The notes beneath the pieces are model-generated. The model did not search any database. It saw nothing but the letters and a program-made list of their open reading frames with translations, and had not been told where the DNA came from. The position numbers and the translations under genes are program-made. A DNA stretch of 64,000 bases from Desulfovirgula sp. (GTDB lineage Bacteria > Bacillota > Desulfotomaculia > Desulfotomaculales > Desulfovirgulaceae), in NCBI GenBank assembly GCA_020725525.1, contig DYEX01000139.1, positions 1-64,000 on the forward strand, read 5' to 3'. Positions 1 through 8,036 of the stretch are shown here, piece after piece. Position 1 is the stretch's first letter. The number at the start of each line of letters is the position of its first letter.

Positions 1-126
1 AAAGGGCAAATTCGACCTGTCCATCTACCCCAGGTTTACTTTCGGTTCCGGGCAACCCCCGCAAAAGTAACCGGATAAACGCGTCAAGGTAGCCCTGAGG
101 CTACCTTGACTAATTAGTATAATGAA
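1..126. other. Foreign DNA abutting the broken prkA frame, with perfect hairpin
   Basis: This stretch does not encode PrkA: all three plus frames contain stops, and the PrkA frame has TAG at 115-117, a few codons before PrkA homology begins at about 127. It carries a perfect 12-bp stem with a 4-base loop (arms 83-94 and 99-110, loop CTGA) and a weaker imperfect hairpin just before it (about 34-71). Structured DNA inside a conserved gene suggests the right end of a mobile element: an IS200/IS605-type end, an IStron or another intron. No transposase or intron core is visible, because only 126 bases lie in the window. Confidence 0.45.
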
Positions 127-141
127 GTAACTGCCGACGAG

Positions 142-1173
142 ATGATCGTGGCCCACACCAATGAAAACGAGTACAAGGCCTTTATCAGCAACAAGAAAAA
201 CGAAGCCCTGCATTCCCGGATCATTGTCATGAAGATCCCCTACAACCTGCGGGTGACCGATGAGATTAAGATTTACGAAAAGCTCATCCGCCAGAGCGAC
301 CTGAAAGACATTCATATTGCCCCCCACGCCCTGCGGGTGGCGGCCATCTTCTCGGTTCTCTCCAGGCTGAAGGAAAGCAAGAAACAGGGCATGGACATTG
401 TGAAAAAGATGAAGCTCTACGACGGCGAGGATGTGGAAGGGTTCAAGCAGAAGGACGTTACCGAACTGCAAAATGAGGCCCCGGAGGAGGGCATGAGCGG
501 CGTGGACCCCCGCTATGTGATTAACCGTTTGTCTTCCGCCCTCATCCGCACCTCCACCAGGTGCATTAACGCCCTGGATGTGCTGCGGGCCTTAAAGGAC
601 GGGCTGGACCAGCACCCCTCCATCACCAGGGAGGAAAAGGACCGCCTTCTGAACTTCATCTCCATTGCCCGCAAGGAGTATGATGAAATGGCCAAAAAGG
701 AAGTGCAGAAGGCCTTTGTCTATTCCTTCGAAGAGTCGGCCCGGATACTCTTCGACAACTACCTGGACAATGTGGAGGCCTACTGCAACGGGACCAGATT
801 AAAAGATCCCATTACCGATGAAGAACTGGAACCCGATGAAAAATTAATGCGTTCCATTGAGGAGCAGATCGGGGTATCGGAAAACGCCAAGAAGAGCTTC
901 CGGGAGGAAATTCTCATCCGCCTGTCCAGCTACGCCCGCAAGGGTAAGAAGTTCGACTACACCTGCCACGAGCGGCTGCGGGAAGCGGTGGAGAAGAAAC
1001 TGTTTGCCGATTTGAAGGACGTGGTTAAAATCACCACCTCCACCAAGACTCCCGATGCCGAGCAACTTAAGCGGATCAATGAAGTAAGCAACAAGCTCAT
1101 TTCCGAGTACGGGTACTGCGCCGTCTGCGCCAACGAACTGCTGAAGTATGTGGGAAGCCTGTTGAACCGCTAG
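142..1173 (+). CDS. PrkA-family serine protein kinase, C-terminal 55 percent; 5' part missing or separated
   Basis: PrkA is an AAA+ domain protein with a C-terminal kinase-like domain that acts in sporulation and stationary phase of Bacillus-type bacteria. The 343 residues match the C-terminal part of the roughly 630-residue family, from the conserved segment IVAHTNE to the usual ending ELLKYVGSLLNR. Homology begins before the first ATG, at about 127 (V-T-A-D-E-M), and there is no ribosome binding site before 142, so this is not a natural short gene. The AAA+ half with its Walker motifs is absent from the window. Either an insertion interrupts the gene and the 5' half lies to the left, or this is a remnant. 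yhbH follows after 12 bases, the normal sporulation order. Confidence 0.85.
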   Translation: MIVAHTNENEYKAFISNKKNEALHSRIIVMKIPYNLRVTDEIKIYEKLIRQSDLKDIHIAPHALRVAAIFSVLSRLKESKKQGMDIVKKMKLYDGEDVEGFKQKDVTELQNEAPEEGMSGVDPRYVINRLSSALIRTSTRCINALDVLRALKDGLDQHPSITREEKDRLLNFISIARKEYDEMAKKEVQKAFVYSFEESARILFDNYLDNVEAYCNGTRLKDPITDEELEPDEKLMRSIEEQIGVSENAKKSFREEILIRLSSYARKGKKFDYTCHERLREAVEKKLFADLKDVVKITTSTKTPDAEQLKRINEVSNKLISEYGYCAVCANELLKYVGSLLNR

Positions 1174-1185
1174 GGGGGAGGGTTA

Positions 1186-2340
1186 ATGTCCGGTAAATAC
1201 GTAATCTCGCGGGAAGACTGGTCGCTGCACCGCAAAGGGGAGATCGACCGGCAGAGGCACCAGGAGAAGGTCCGGGAGGCCATCAAGAAAAACCTGGCGG
1301 ATGTGGTCAGTGAGGAAAGCATTATCATGTCCGATGGGAATAAAGTAATTAAAGTTCCCATCCGTTCGATAGAAGAATACCATTTCCGCTATGACCGGGG
1401 GAAAATGAAGCATGCCGGCCAGGGCGACGGCAAGAGCAAGGCAGGAGACGTACTGGGCAGCGATCCCCGGCAGGGGGGAGGAAAGGGCAAGGGCGGGGCC
1501 GGTGAGGAGCCGGGCGTGGATTATTATGAAGCGGACATCACCATTGATGAACTGGCCGAACTGATCTTTGAGGATCTGGGCCTGCCCAACCTGGAGCAGA
1601 AGAAAAAACCCGAACTGGCTTCCGAATCGGTGGAATTTAAAGATGTGCGCAAAATGGGCATTTCCAGCAACATCGACCGCAAGCGGACCATCTACGAGGC
1701 CATTAAACGCAATGCCCTTAAAGGTAAAAAGGGACTCTCCACCATCACCAGAGACGACCTGCGCTATAAAACCTGGGATGTAAGCTACAAATATGAGTCC
1801 AGCGCCGTGGTCATGGCCATGCTGGATACTTCAGGCAGTATGGGGCCCTTTGAGAAATACATCGCCCGCAGTTTCTTTTTCTGGATGGTGCGGTTTTTGC
1901 GCACCAAATACCAGAATGTGCAGATTGTTTTCCTGGCCCACCACGTGGAGGCCAGGGAATCCACGGAAGAGGAGTTTTTCACGAAGGGAGCCAGCGGCGG
2001 CACCCGCTGCTCATCGGTCTACAAACTGGCCCTGGAGATCATTGAAAACCGTTTCCCGCCCCAGGACTACAACATCTATGCCTTTCACTTTTCCGACGGC
2101 GACAACCTGGCCTCGGACAACGAAAACTGCGTCCGGCTGGTCAATGAGCTCTTGAAGGTGTGCAACCTGGTGGGTTACGGGGAAATCGAAGGGTCGTATT
2201 ATTATACCAGCACCCTGCGTTCGGCTTACAAGAAGATTAACGATCCCAAATTTGTTGCCATTACCATTAAGGACAAAAAAGACGTGTACCCGGCCCTGAA
2301 AAAATTTTTCAGCGGTGCGCCGGAGCAGGTGAAACTATAG
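1186..2340 (+). CDS. yhbH: Sporulation protein YhbH (DUF444)
   Basis: This 384-residue protein has the YhbH/DUF444 length and content: a basic, charged N-terminal region (residues 1-110, including a Gly-rich linker), then a von Willebrand A-like domain with the metal-site motif DTSGSMG near residue 210. In Bacillus YhbH is needed for efficient sporulation and is made with PrkA and SpoVR; its biochemical role is unknown. A GGGGGGAGGG ribosome binding site precedes the ATG. The gene is only 12 bases from prkA, so it is probably cotranscribed and may be affected by the break upstream. Its last codons overlap the stop of the convergent gene at 2335. No spoVR follows. Confidence 0.9.
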   Translation: MSGKYVISREDWSLHRKGEIDRQRHQEKVREAIKKNLADVVSEESIIMSDGNKVIKVPIRSIEEYHFRYDRGKMKHAGQGDGKSKAGDVLGSDPRQGGGKGKGGAGEEPGVDYYEADITIDELAELIFEDLGLPNLEQKKKPELASESVEFKDVRKMGISSNIDRKRTIYEAIKRNALKGKKGLSTITRDDLRYKTWDVSYKYESSAVVMAMLDTSGSMGPFEKYIARSFFFWMVRFLRTKYQNVQIVFLAHHVEARESTEEEFFTKGASGGTRCSSVYKLALEIIENRFPPQDYNIYAFHFSDGDNLASDNENCVRLVNELLKVCNLVGYGEIEGSYYYTSTLRSAYKKINDPKFVAITIKDKKDVYPALKKFFSGAPEQVKL

Positions 2341-3240
2341 CCGCTGGTGCTCGTGAACCATCGCCCGGCGCCACTTTTCCCGCAACACCCGGGCCAGCGC
2401 GCCGGCGAGAACCTCTTTGCCCCAACCTGCTTCCAGCGCTTCCAGCAGGACGGGAGCCGCCAGCCGCACCTCGTCGTGGGGACCGGGTAAAGCTACCAGA
2501 GTGGTCAATTCCACCTGACCTACCGCAATGCGCACACCGTCTTTCAAATGGCGTCCCCGTCCGGCGTGGAAATGCAGGATCCAGGGGGTTGCTGCCGAGG
2601 GGTCGAGCCGGGAAATGCTCTCCACCATCCAGTCTTTGTCCTCCGCACCAACCCCCCCGGTGGTGATAACCAGGCCGTAACCGTCTGCCACCGCCGACCG
2701 GAGGCGGCCGGTAATCAGATGCAGGTCGTCCGGCAGAATGCCTCCAAAACGCATCCGGTAACCGTGCTGCTCAAACAGGCCGATCAAATAAGGCGAATTT
2801 GTATCCTCAATCAGGCCTTCCTGCACTTCCCGGCCGGAGGCAAAAACCACCCCCCGCCGGGCCATACCGGCCCTCACCTGCTGCGCCAGGCGGGTGGAAC
2901 GCTCCAGTAATTCCTCCCGCCGTTCCGGCTCGGCGGCAATCAGGCCCAATATGCCCTGGGCGTGAACAGCCGTACTGGATGTGGCCCGCACCCCCGGTAC
3001 GCGATTCAGGGCTGAAAGCAGTTCTTTTTCCCGCCCCACAATTTGTTCAGCCATCACTGTGCGCCGCAGGATATCCAGCACCACCACCCGGTCCCGCACA
3101 TCTACCACCATCACGGCTTCGGCAGGTAATCCCAATACACGGGCGGTAACGGCGGCTATTTCGCCAAGATTTGCCCCGTGAAGTTCAATACCGGTAATCC
3201 AGAGCTCGGTTTTTTGCAGCAGGTCGAGTTCCAAGAACAA
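2335..3240 (-). CDS. MogA/MoaB-like molybdopterin-binding domain protein
   Basis: The C-terminal half of this 301-residue protein (about residues 140-290) looks like the MoCF/MogA molybdopterin-binding fold, with the typical TTGGVGAEDKD loop and a DDLHLI segment. The N-terminal 130 residues (ITGIELHGANLGEIAA and onward) are not a domain I recognise. Proteins of this superfamily bind or adenylate molybdopterin during Mo/W cofactor assembly; CinA is a distant relative. It lies downstream of MoaD and the tungsten-type AOR on the same strand, so a role in delivering W-pterin to AOR is plausible but inferred. It is convergent with yhbH, and the two stops overlap. Confidence 0.7.
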   Translation of the reverse strand: MFLELDLLQKTELWITGIELHGANLGEIAAVTARVLGLPAEAVMVVDVRDRVVVLDILRRTVMAEQIVGREKELLSALNRVPGVRATSSTAVHAQGILGLIAAEPERREELLERSTRLAQQVRAGMARRGVVFASGREVQEGLIEDTNSPYLIGLFEQHGYRMRFGGILPDDLHLITGRLRSAVADGYGLVITTGGVGAEDKDWMVESISRLDPSAATPWILHFHAGRGRHLKDGVRIAVGQVELTTLVALPGPHDEVRLAAPVLLEALEAGWGKEVLAGALARVLREKWRRAMVHEHQRL

Positions 3241-3365
3241 CCATCTCCTGATAAAGCTAAATTAAGGTTAAGATAAAATGCCTCACCCGGAAAAATAGCC
3301 GCTCAAGAAGCGCCAGCAGTGGCAGGAAATACATCCCAAAGTATCATGATATTTTCCCACAGTTC

Positions 3366-3605
3366 TTACCCTCCGCCGGCCGCCGGTAGGAAAACAACCT
3401 CATCTCCCTCAACCAGCCTGTGCTCTTCTCCCACCATTTTTCCATTAACGGAAACAAAGCGAACCTCATTCAAAGGCAGCCCCAAACGTTCCCGCAACTC
3501 TCTAATTGTCTCGCCTTCTTTTAGTTGAACAGGATGAAACTTGCTGAAGGCAGGGTAAGAAAAAGAAAGAATACCCAATAACTTTACCGTCACCTGCATT
3601 TCCAT
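3366..3605 (-). CDS. MoaD/ThiS-family sulfur carrier protein
   Basis: This 79-residue ubiquitin-like protein has the beta-grasp pattern and ends in a glycine run (PAAGGG), the C-terminal thiocarboxylate tail of MoaD/ThiS proteins. The start at 3605 is chosen because AAAAAAAGGAG lies seven bases before that ATG; upstream codons in frame belong to the leader. MoaD donates sulfur to build the dithiolene of molybdopterin. Its place between AOR (upstream) and a MogA-like protein (downstream) suggests a dedicated W/Mo-cofactor copy, as often seen beside archaeal and clostridial AORs. Which E1-like activator it uses is not visible here. Confidence 0.85.
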   Translation of the reverse strand: MEMQVTVKLLGILSFSYPAFSKFHPVQLKEGETIRELRERLGLPLNEVRFVSVNGKMVGEEHRLVEGDEVVFLPAAGGG

Positions 3606-3657
3606 CCAAACTCCTTTTTTTACGGGTAAGTGTTCAGTCAACTCGATTGAGGAACGG

Positions 3658-3753
3658 CCCAGCACTCACCACAATATGACTCTGCTCCCGGTGTTTCAGG
3701 TTTAATTGACAAATCAGGTTTTGGGAAGAACTAGTATTCCAGTGAGTGCTGGG
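3658..3753. repeat. 96-bp element with 12-bp inverted ends, copy A
   Basis: The element starts CCCAGCACTCAC and ends GTGAGTGCTGGG, a perfect 12-bp inverted terminal repeat. Its interior is clearly similar to copy C at 53991-54086, which has the same length of 96 bp, and weakly similar to copy B at 52542-52651. It has no coding capacity. It sits between moaD and AOR, directly before a second repeat type. It could be a MITE-like element or a REP-type palindrome. Confidence 0.7.
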
Positions 3754-3788
3754 TCCCGCTCACTCTTTTGCCGGTGAGTGCCGGGTTG

Positions 3789-3878
3789 CCCGGGTGCTGT
3801 TACCGGCGCTCCGCAAAATCGTTCGCTCAGGACAACGCCGTTCCTTTGCAGTTAACGGCGGTTTTACCGAACTTTTAC
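3789..3878. repeat. GTAAATATTCAGT-family intergenic repeat, copy 1
   Basis: The segment running from GGTGCTGTTACCGGCGCT to the end near GAACTTTTAC matches 24326-24417 closely, including the shared core CGTTCGCTC and the tail AACGG-GTTTTAC. In reverse orientation it belongs to the same family as the units at 24113, 31800, 52511, 52673 and 54127. It lies just past the 3' end of the AOR gene and beside the 96-bp element. Confidence 0.6.
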
Positions 3879-3940
3879 TTTTACGGGAGTTCAGGGGCGA
3901 ATTTATACACGGTTACGGTAATGAAGCTACCCTTTCTATG

Positions 3941-5824
3941 TTAGTTGACCGCAAATTCCAGGCCCAGCTCCCTCAGTTTTTCAGGAGCAGGAAGGCCGGT
4001 CTGCCTGTCCCAACCCATGGCCTCATAATACGCATCCAGCATGGCATCCAGATTTTCCACCCTGGCCCCTGCGGAAGGACCATCCGGAATGGCCTGAGCA
4101 AACCGCCCGGGCAACTTATCATCCTTGCGGGTGAAACCTTCACGGGCGTTAAAACACCGCTTGAGAGTCCAGGAACGCTCTGCTGCCGTCATCAGTTCTG
4201 CTGCTGTTACGTCCCACCCGGTGAGGGCACTGACAATCTCGGCGTAAAGCTGCGGCGTGATGCAGCTGCCTTCCGTACCCCACGAGTAGAAGATACATGC
4301 CCCCAGGATTTCGCTGATTTCACCCTGTAACGCCACATACCGGTAAGCAACACCTTTCTGCTGCGATTCATCCTGCATCCCCGTGGGCGGCCAGGGCATA
4401 CCGAATTCTTTCATGCCGCAATCAAGTTGACCAAAGTCATAGGTGCTTGCCCAGTTGGGGTGCATATGACAGCCCCCCCGCGGAGAAACGGCATACTGCA
4501 CAGCGAGCACCTTAGATTCGGAACGCGGCTCGTGAGCCGGCAGTTCAAGTCCTTTCACATGGATAGCCGCCTCTTCGGCAGCAGGACCGAGCTGTTCAGC
4601 CATACGTTTTACACCCTGCGCCAGCAATGCACCAATTCCTTCCCGGTGGGCAATCTTTTCCACCAATTTGACCATTACTTCTCCATCGCCCCACCGCAAG
4701 GGCATTCCTTCCGTGTCCCTGTCAGTCAGCAACCCCTTTTCATAACACTCCATGGCAAAAGCAATGCTCATGCCCGTACTAATGGTATCCAAACCATAAA
4801 CATTACACAGGTAATTGCCTCTAATAATAGCCTCCAGGTCGGCAACCCCACAAATGGGCCCCAGCATATCTACAGTTTCGTATTCCGGACCCTCCATGGG
4901 AGGTGTAGCAAACTTTCCACTACCCACTGATGTATAACGCCCACAGGCGAAGCTGCAACCATAACAAGCCCGCCGTTTAATTTGATATTTCCGGTTGAGA
5001 AGCTCACCCGAAATCTGATCGGCCTTTTCAAAATGGGCCGTTTGGAAGTTCTTTGCCGGCAGGATTCCCAGGCTGTTGTTCAACGATACCAGGCCAACCG
5101 TACCCAGAGAAGGAATACTGCCGAAGGGGTAATTCTTCAACCACTGCTCTGCCTTCTCAACGGCCTCCGCAAATTCCTTCGGGCGGGCAACTTTAATACC
5201 GCCACGGCCATTCACCACAACCGCCTTTAAATTTTTACTGCCGAACACTGCTCCAATACCGCCGCGACCGGCAGCCCGTCCCCTGTCATTGATTAAAGCA
5301 GCATACAGAACCCCATTTTCGCCCGCCTGCCCTATGGCAGCCACAGAGATTTCGGGATCATCAAGTTCGCGAATCAGGGCATTCGTAGTTTCCTCAACGT
5401 TCAGCCCCCACAGGTGTTTGGCGGGTTTAATTTCCACCTCACCATCGCGGATATACACGTAGACGGGCTCTTCTGCCTTACCTTCAATGACCACAAAGTC
5501 AAAGCCCGCATACTTAAGCTTTGGACCAAAAGCCCCTCCCGACCGGGCCTGATTCCAGGTGCCGGTCAAAGGTGACTTGTAGCACACTTCGTAGCTTCCA
5601 CCGCTGGGACAAAGGGTACCGGTTACAGCACCGGTGGCCAGCACCACTTTAGCTTCCGGAGCCAGAGGATCAATGCCGCCGGGCATTTCCTGATAGAGAA
5701 GCCTGGCTGCATACCCGGTACAACCCATATACTTGCGCAGTTCGTTTTTATCCAGTTCTTCTACCTTATATTCACCACCGGTCAGGTTAATCCGCAGCAG
5801 CTTGCCGGCAAATCCGTACCACAT
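3941..5824 (-). CDS. Aldehyde ferredoxin oxidoreductase (tungsten AOR family)
   Basis: AOR oxidises aldehydes to carboxylic acids with reduction of ferredoxin, or does the reverse, in the cytoplasm. The 627-residue protein has the complete AOR length. It carries the N-terminal domain (WYGFAGKLLRINL), the pterin-binding loops, and the [4Fe-4S] cysteines in ACYGCSFACG (Cys287, 290, 294) with a fourth in LGACIFY near residue 508. A polyferredoxin gene lies 13 bases upstream, so the pair probably works as an AorAB-type complex. MoaD and a MogA-like gene follow. The nearby acetaldehyde dehydrogenase and alcohol dehydrogenase suggest acetaldehyde or another short aldehyde as substrate, which is inference. 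Confidence 0.93.
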   Translation of the reverse strand: MWYGFAGKLLRINLTGGEYKVEELDKNELRKYMGCTGYAARLLYQEMPGGIDPLAPEAKVVLATGAVTGTLCPSGGSYEVCYKSPLTGTWNQARSGGAFGPKLKYAGFDFVVIEGKAEEPVYVYIRDGEVEIKPAKHLWGLNVEETTNALIRELDDPEISVAAIGQAGENGVLYAALINDRGRAAGRGGIGAVFGSKNLKAVVVNGRGGIKVARPKEFAEAVEKAEQWLKNYPFGSIPSLGTVGLVSLNNSLGILPAKNFQTAHFEKADQISGELLNRKYQIKRRACYGCSFACGRYTSVGSGKFATPPMEGPEYETVDMLGPICGVADLEAIIRGNYLCNVYGLDTISTGMSIAFAMECYEKGLLTDRDTEGMPLRWGDGEVMVKLVEKIAHREGIGALLAQGVKRMAEQLGPAAEEAAIHVKGLELPAHEPRSESKVLAVQYAVSPRGGCHMHPNWASTYDFGQLDCGMKEFGMPWPPTGMQDESQQKGVAYRYVALQGEISEILGACIFYSWGTEGSCITPQLYAEIVSALTGWDVTAAELMTAAERSWTLKRCFNAREGFTRKDDKLPGRFAQAIPDGPSAGARVENLDAMLDAYYEAMGWDRQTGLPAPEKLRELGLEFAVN

Positions 5825-5837
5825 TAACCAGCACCTC

Positions 5838-6299
5838 CTATCTGATCCTTACTGCGTGGGCCACGGCCCAAATCTCCCGGCGCCTGGCCGCAGCTTTACC
5901 CGCATCCTCGTATCGAAGAGCACCATGCGGGCAGTGGCTGACACATGCCGGTGAACCGGAGCACAGGTCACACTTGGCCGCTACATCTGTTTCTTCATCA
6001 ACTCTGAGCACTCCATAGGGGCAAACCTTCACACAGGTACCGCAGCCGGTGCAAAGATTCTCATCCACCACCACCGCATCAGTAGCTCCATCCCGCTTGA
6101 GTGCTCCGGTGGGACAAACATCTATGCATAAGCCGCACTGCATGCATACCACGGGCACATCCACCGCCGGCTCCCGGCGTATCACATAAACATTGCTGCG
6201 GGAAGGATTTATTTCACCGTATTTAGTTAGCGAGCACCACATTTCACAGCGATGGCACCCGGTGCATAAAGACGGGTCCACTACCAGCACCTTAGACAA
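5838..6299 (-). CDS. Polyferredoxin with four [4Fe-4S] sites, AOR electron-transfer subunit (AorB-like)
   Basis: In 153 residues there are four cysteine quartets: CTGCHRCEMWC, CMQCGLCIDVCP, CTGCGTCVKVCP and CDLCSGSPACVSHCP. This is the layout of HycB/AorB-type electron-transfer subunits. It is directly upstream of AOR on the same strand and probably carries its electrons to or from ferredoxin or other carriers. No signal peptide or membrane segment is visible, so it should be cytoplasmic. A hairpin between it and the preceding alcohol dehydrogenase suggests that it starts or partly uncouples a transcript. Confidence 0.9.
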   Translation of the reverse strand: MSKVLVVDPSLCTGCHRCEMWCSLTKYGEINPSRSNVYVIRREPAVDVPVVCMQCGLCIDVCPTGALKRDGATDAVVVDENLCTGCGTCVKVCPYGVLRVDEETDVAAKCDLCSGSPACVSHCPHGALRYEDAGKAAARRREIWAVAHAVRIR

Positions 6300-6337
6300 G
6301 CGTGGTCACCTCCAGAACGTAATTATCAATGCAGGGA

Positions 6338-6378
6338 AAGGGAGCAGGGAGACAAAAAACCTGCTCACCTGCTCCCCA
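6338..6378 (-). terminator. Hairpin between alcohol dehydrogenase and polyferredoxin genes
   Basis: The arms GGGAGCAGG (6340-6348) and CCTGCTCCC (6368-6376) are perfect inverted repeats. On the minus strand the stem is followed by only a short run of T, so it may be a partial terminator or an RNA-processing or stability element separating adh from the AOR genes. Confidence 0.5.
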
Positions 6379-6389
6379 AAGCCCTGGCT

Positions 6390-7592
6390 TTAATACAGTT
6401 TATCCCCAACACGGCCTTCATAACTTCTGGTCAGCAGTTCTACTGCCGCCTCTCTGGTCATCGGCCGCTTGGACCAGCCGTAAAAAGCGGTAATCCATGG
6501 GCTCTCAACCATCATCCCGGCCAACATTGGAATATCTTCCTTCTTACCGAAGGGAGCCCAGGTGGTGGGAAGACCAACATCTTCCAGCAACTGTTTGACC
6601 GCTTGTACAGCAGCCTGAGCAGCCTGACGGACGCTCATGCCGGCGGTATTCTGGCCTAAAGCCGCGGCAATGCGGGCCAGTTTCTCCATGCAGTGCCCCA
6701 TGTTATACTCCATCGCGTAGGGCAGGGCCACCGCACAACCAACACCGTGCGGTACATGGTATACGGAACCTAAAGTATGCGCCAGAGCATGCCCCTCCAC
6801 GATACCCGGATCATTAAAAGCCATGCCGGCCATCATTGAAGCATAAGCCATCTTGACCCGGGCTTCCAGGTTATCCCCTTCGTAAACGGCCACCGGCAGG
6901 GCCTCTGCGATGAACTCAACCGCCTTTAGAGCAATTGCATCAGTAAGCGGGTTTTCCTGCCTGGCCATCATCGTCTCAATGGCATGCGACAGGGCGTCGG
7001 CACCCGTAGAAGCAGTAACTTTAGGCGGCATACTTACAGTCAGGGTAGGATCCACCAGTGCCATATCCGGCAGGATGGTCGGCGTGGCGAAGAAGCCTTT
7101 AATACCATCTTTAGCAAAGGTTACTACAGAATACATCGTACATTCGGTACCGGTTCCGGACGTGGTGGGAACGGCAATAATAGGCGCACCCTTTTTGGGG
7201 AAGGTGGTATTAACCAGATAATCCTCAGTTTTACCCGGCAGCGCCAGAAGCTGGGCAACCACCTTGGCGATGTCGATGGCACTGCCGCCACCCAGACCAA
7301 TTACGAAGCTGCCACCCTCTTTACGGGCAAATTCAGCTGCCTGGTCACAGACCACATTATCCGGCTCGGGTTTACCCTGATCAAAAACCGCTGCTTCAAA
7401 TCCATCCTTCTTGAGGGCCTGTACTACCCGGTCAGCAATCCCCGCCTGAGCCACCCCGGGATCAGTTACAATAACAGCCTTTCCGCTTATACCCATTTCC
7501 TTGATATACTGGCCAATGTTGTCTACGGCATTAACACCAAACACTACTTTTTGCGGAGTATAGTATTGAACCACTTTGAGCATTGGAAACAT
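6390..7592 (-). CDS. Iron-containing alcohol dehydrogenase
   Basis: This 400-residue protein is a group III (Fe-dependent) alcohol dehydrogenase, a family that interconverts alcohols and aldehydes or ketones with NAD(P)H. Visible signs are the nucleotide loop GGGSAIDIAK, the segment PTTSGTGTE and the metal-binding histidines in the HALAHTLGSVYHVPHG region. The start at 7592 is chosen because GGAGG lies ten bases before that ATG; a GTG three codons upstream is too close to it. It probably links ethanol or another short alcohol to the aldehyde enzymes around it. A palindrome matching the one in front of the ferredoxin/LarA operon lies about 160 bases upstream. Confidence 0.92.
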   Translation of the reverse strand: MFPMLKVVQYYTPQKVVFGVNAVDNIGQYIKEMGISGKAVIVTDPGVAQAGIADRVVQALKKDGFEAAVFDQGKPEPDNVVCDQAAEFARKEGGSFVIGLGGGSAIDIAKVVAQLLALPGKTEDYLVNTTFPKKGAPIIAVPTTSGTGTECTMYSVVTFAKDGIKGFFATPTILPDMALVDPTLTVSMPPKVTASTGADALSHAIETMMARQENPLTDAIALKAVEFIAEALPVAVYEGDNLEARVKMAYASMMAGMAFNDPGIVEGHALAHTLGSVYHVPHGVGCAVALPYAMEYNMGHCMEKLARIAAALGQNTAGMSVRQAAQAAVQAVKQLLEDVGLPTTWAPFGKKEDIPMLAGMMVESPWITAFYGWSKRPMTREAAVELLTRSYEGRVGDKLY

Positions 7593-7751
7593 AATTAGCA
7601 CAACCTCCTTGAACTTAATATTTTTAGTATTTTTCTTTTTCCCATGAGATTAAAACTCCACAGGCACTACCAGTAAATTACTCCTGCCTTCAGCCCCGCT
7701 GTCTTTTCTCAAAACTCACCCCCTCAGGTTTCTAAAGCCCAGTCAGTATTG

Positions 7752-7766
7752 TTTGACAATGTCAAA
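7752..7766. promoter_or_regulatory. Putative IclR-type operator upstream of the alcohol dehydrogenase
   Basis: TTTGACAATGTCAAA is a perfect 7+1+7 palindrome. It matches TTTGATATTATCAAA at 13751-13765 in pattern (TTTGAYA-N-TRTCAAA). On the minus strand a TACAAT -10-like box lies directly before it, so a bound repressor would cover the start of transcription. The rest of the 444-base gap (7593-8036) holds an AT-rich leader, a GCAGC/GCTGC mini-palindrome and the hairpin at 7976. Confidence 0.5.
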
Positions 7767-7975
7767 TTGTATTCTGTTTGTTGAGCAGCTAAGGCTGCAC
7801 CGTTTCGAAAAACGCCGTCCTTCAGGTGTTCGACATTAACAAACTCTATTCTGTTTTTTCTTATAGTCTCCATTATTCGACATTATTTTTAAAAGTCCTT
7901 CCATTCTCCCTAAAAATTTTTTATATAATTTTTTAGAATGAATTTATAGTAATCGTGATAAAGATGCTCTGGTAC

Positions 7976-8008
7976 AGGGGGCCGGTTTCTTTCCGGAACC
8001 GAACCCCC
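7976..8008 (-). terminator. Strong GC hairpin after the aldolase gene
   Basis: GGGGGCCGGTT pairs with AACCGAACCCCC around a short loop, 28 bases past the aldolase stop on the minus strand. No T-run follows, so it may stabilise the 3' end or be a Rho-assisted terminator. It separates the aldolase operon from the alcohol dehydrogenase transcript. Confidence 0.5.
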
Positions 8009-8036
8009 ATTGCTATATGGCATATCAAGCAGTTTA

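Noticed and set aside
7593-8036. Sigma-54 promoter for the alcohol dehydrogenase
   Set aside because: No GG-N10-GC pair with the right context on the minus strand in this gap.
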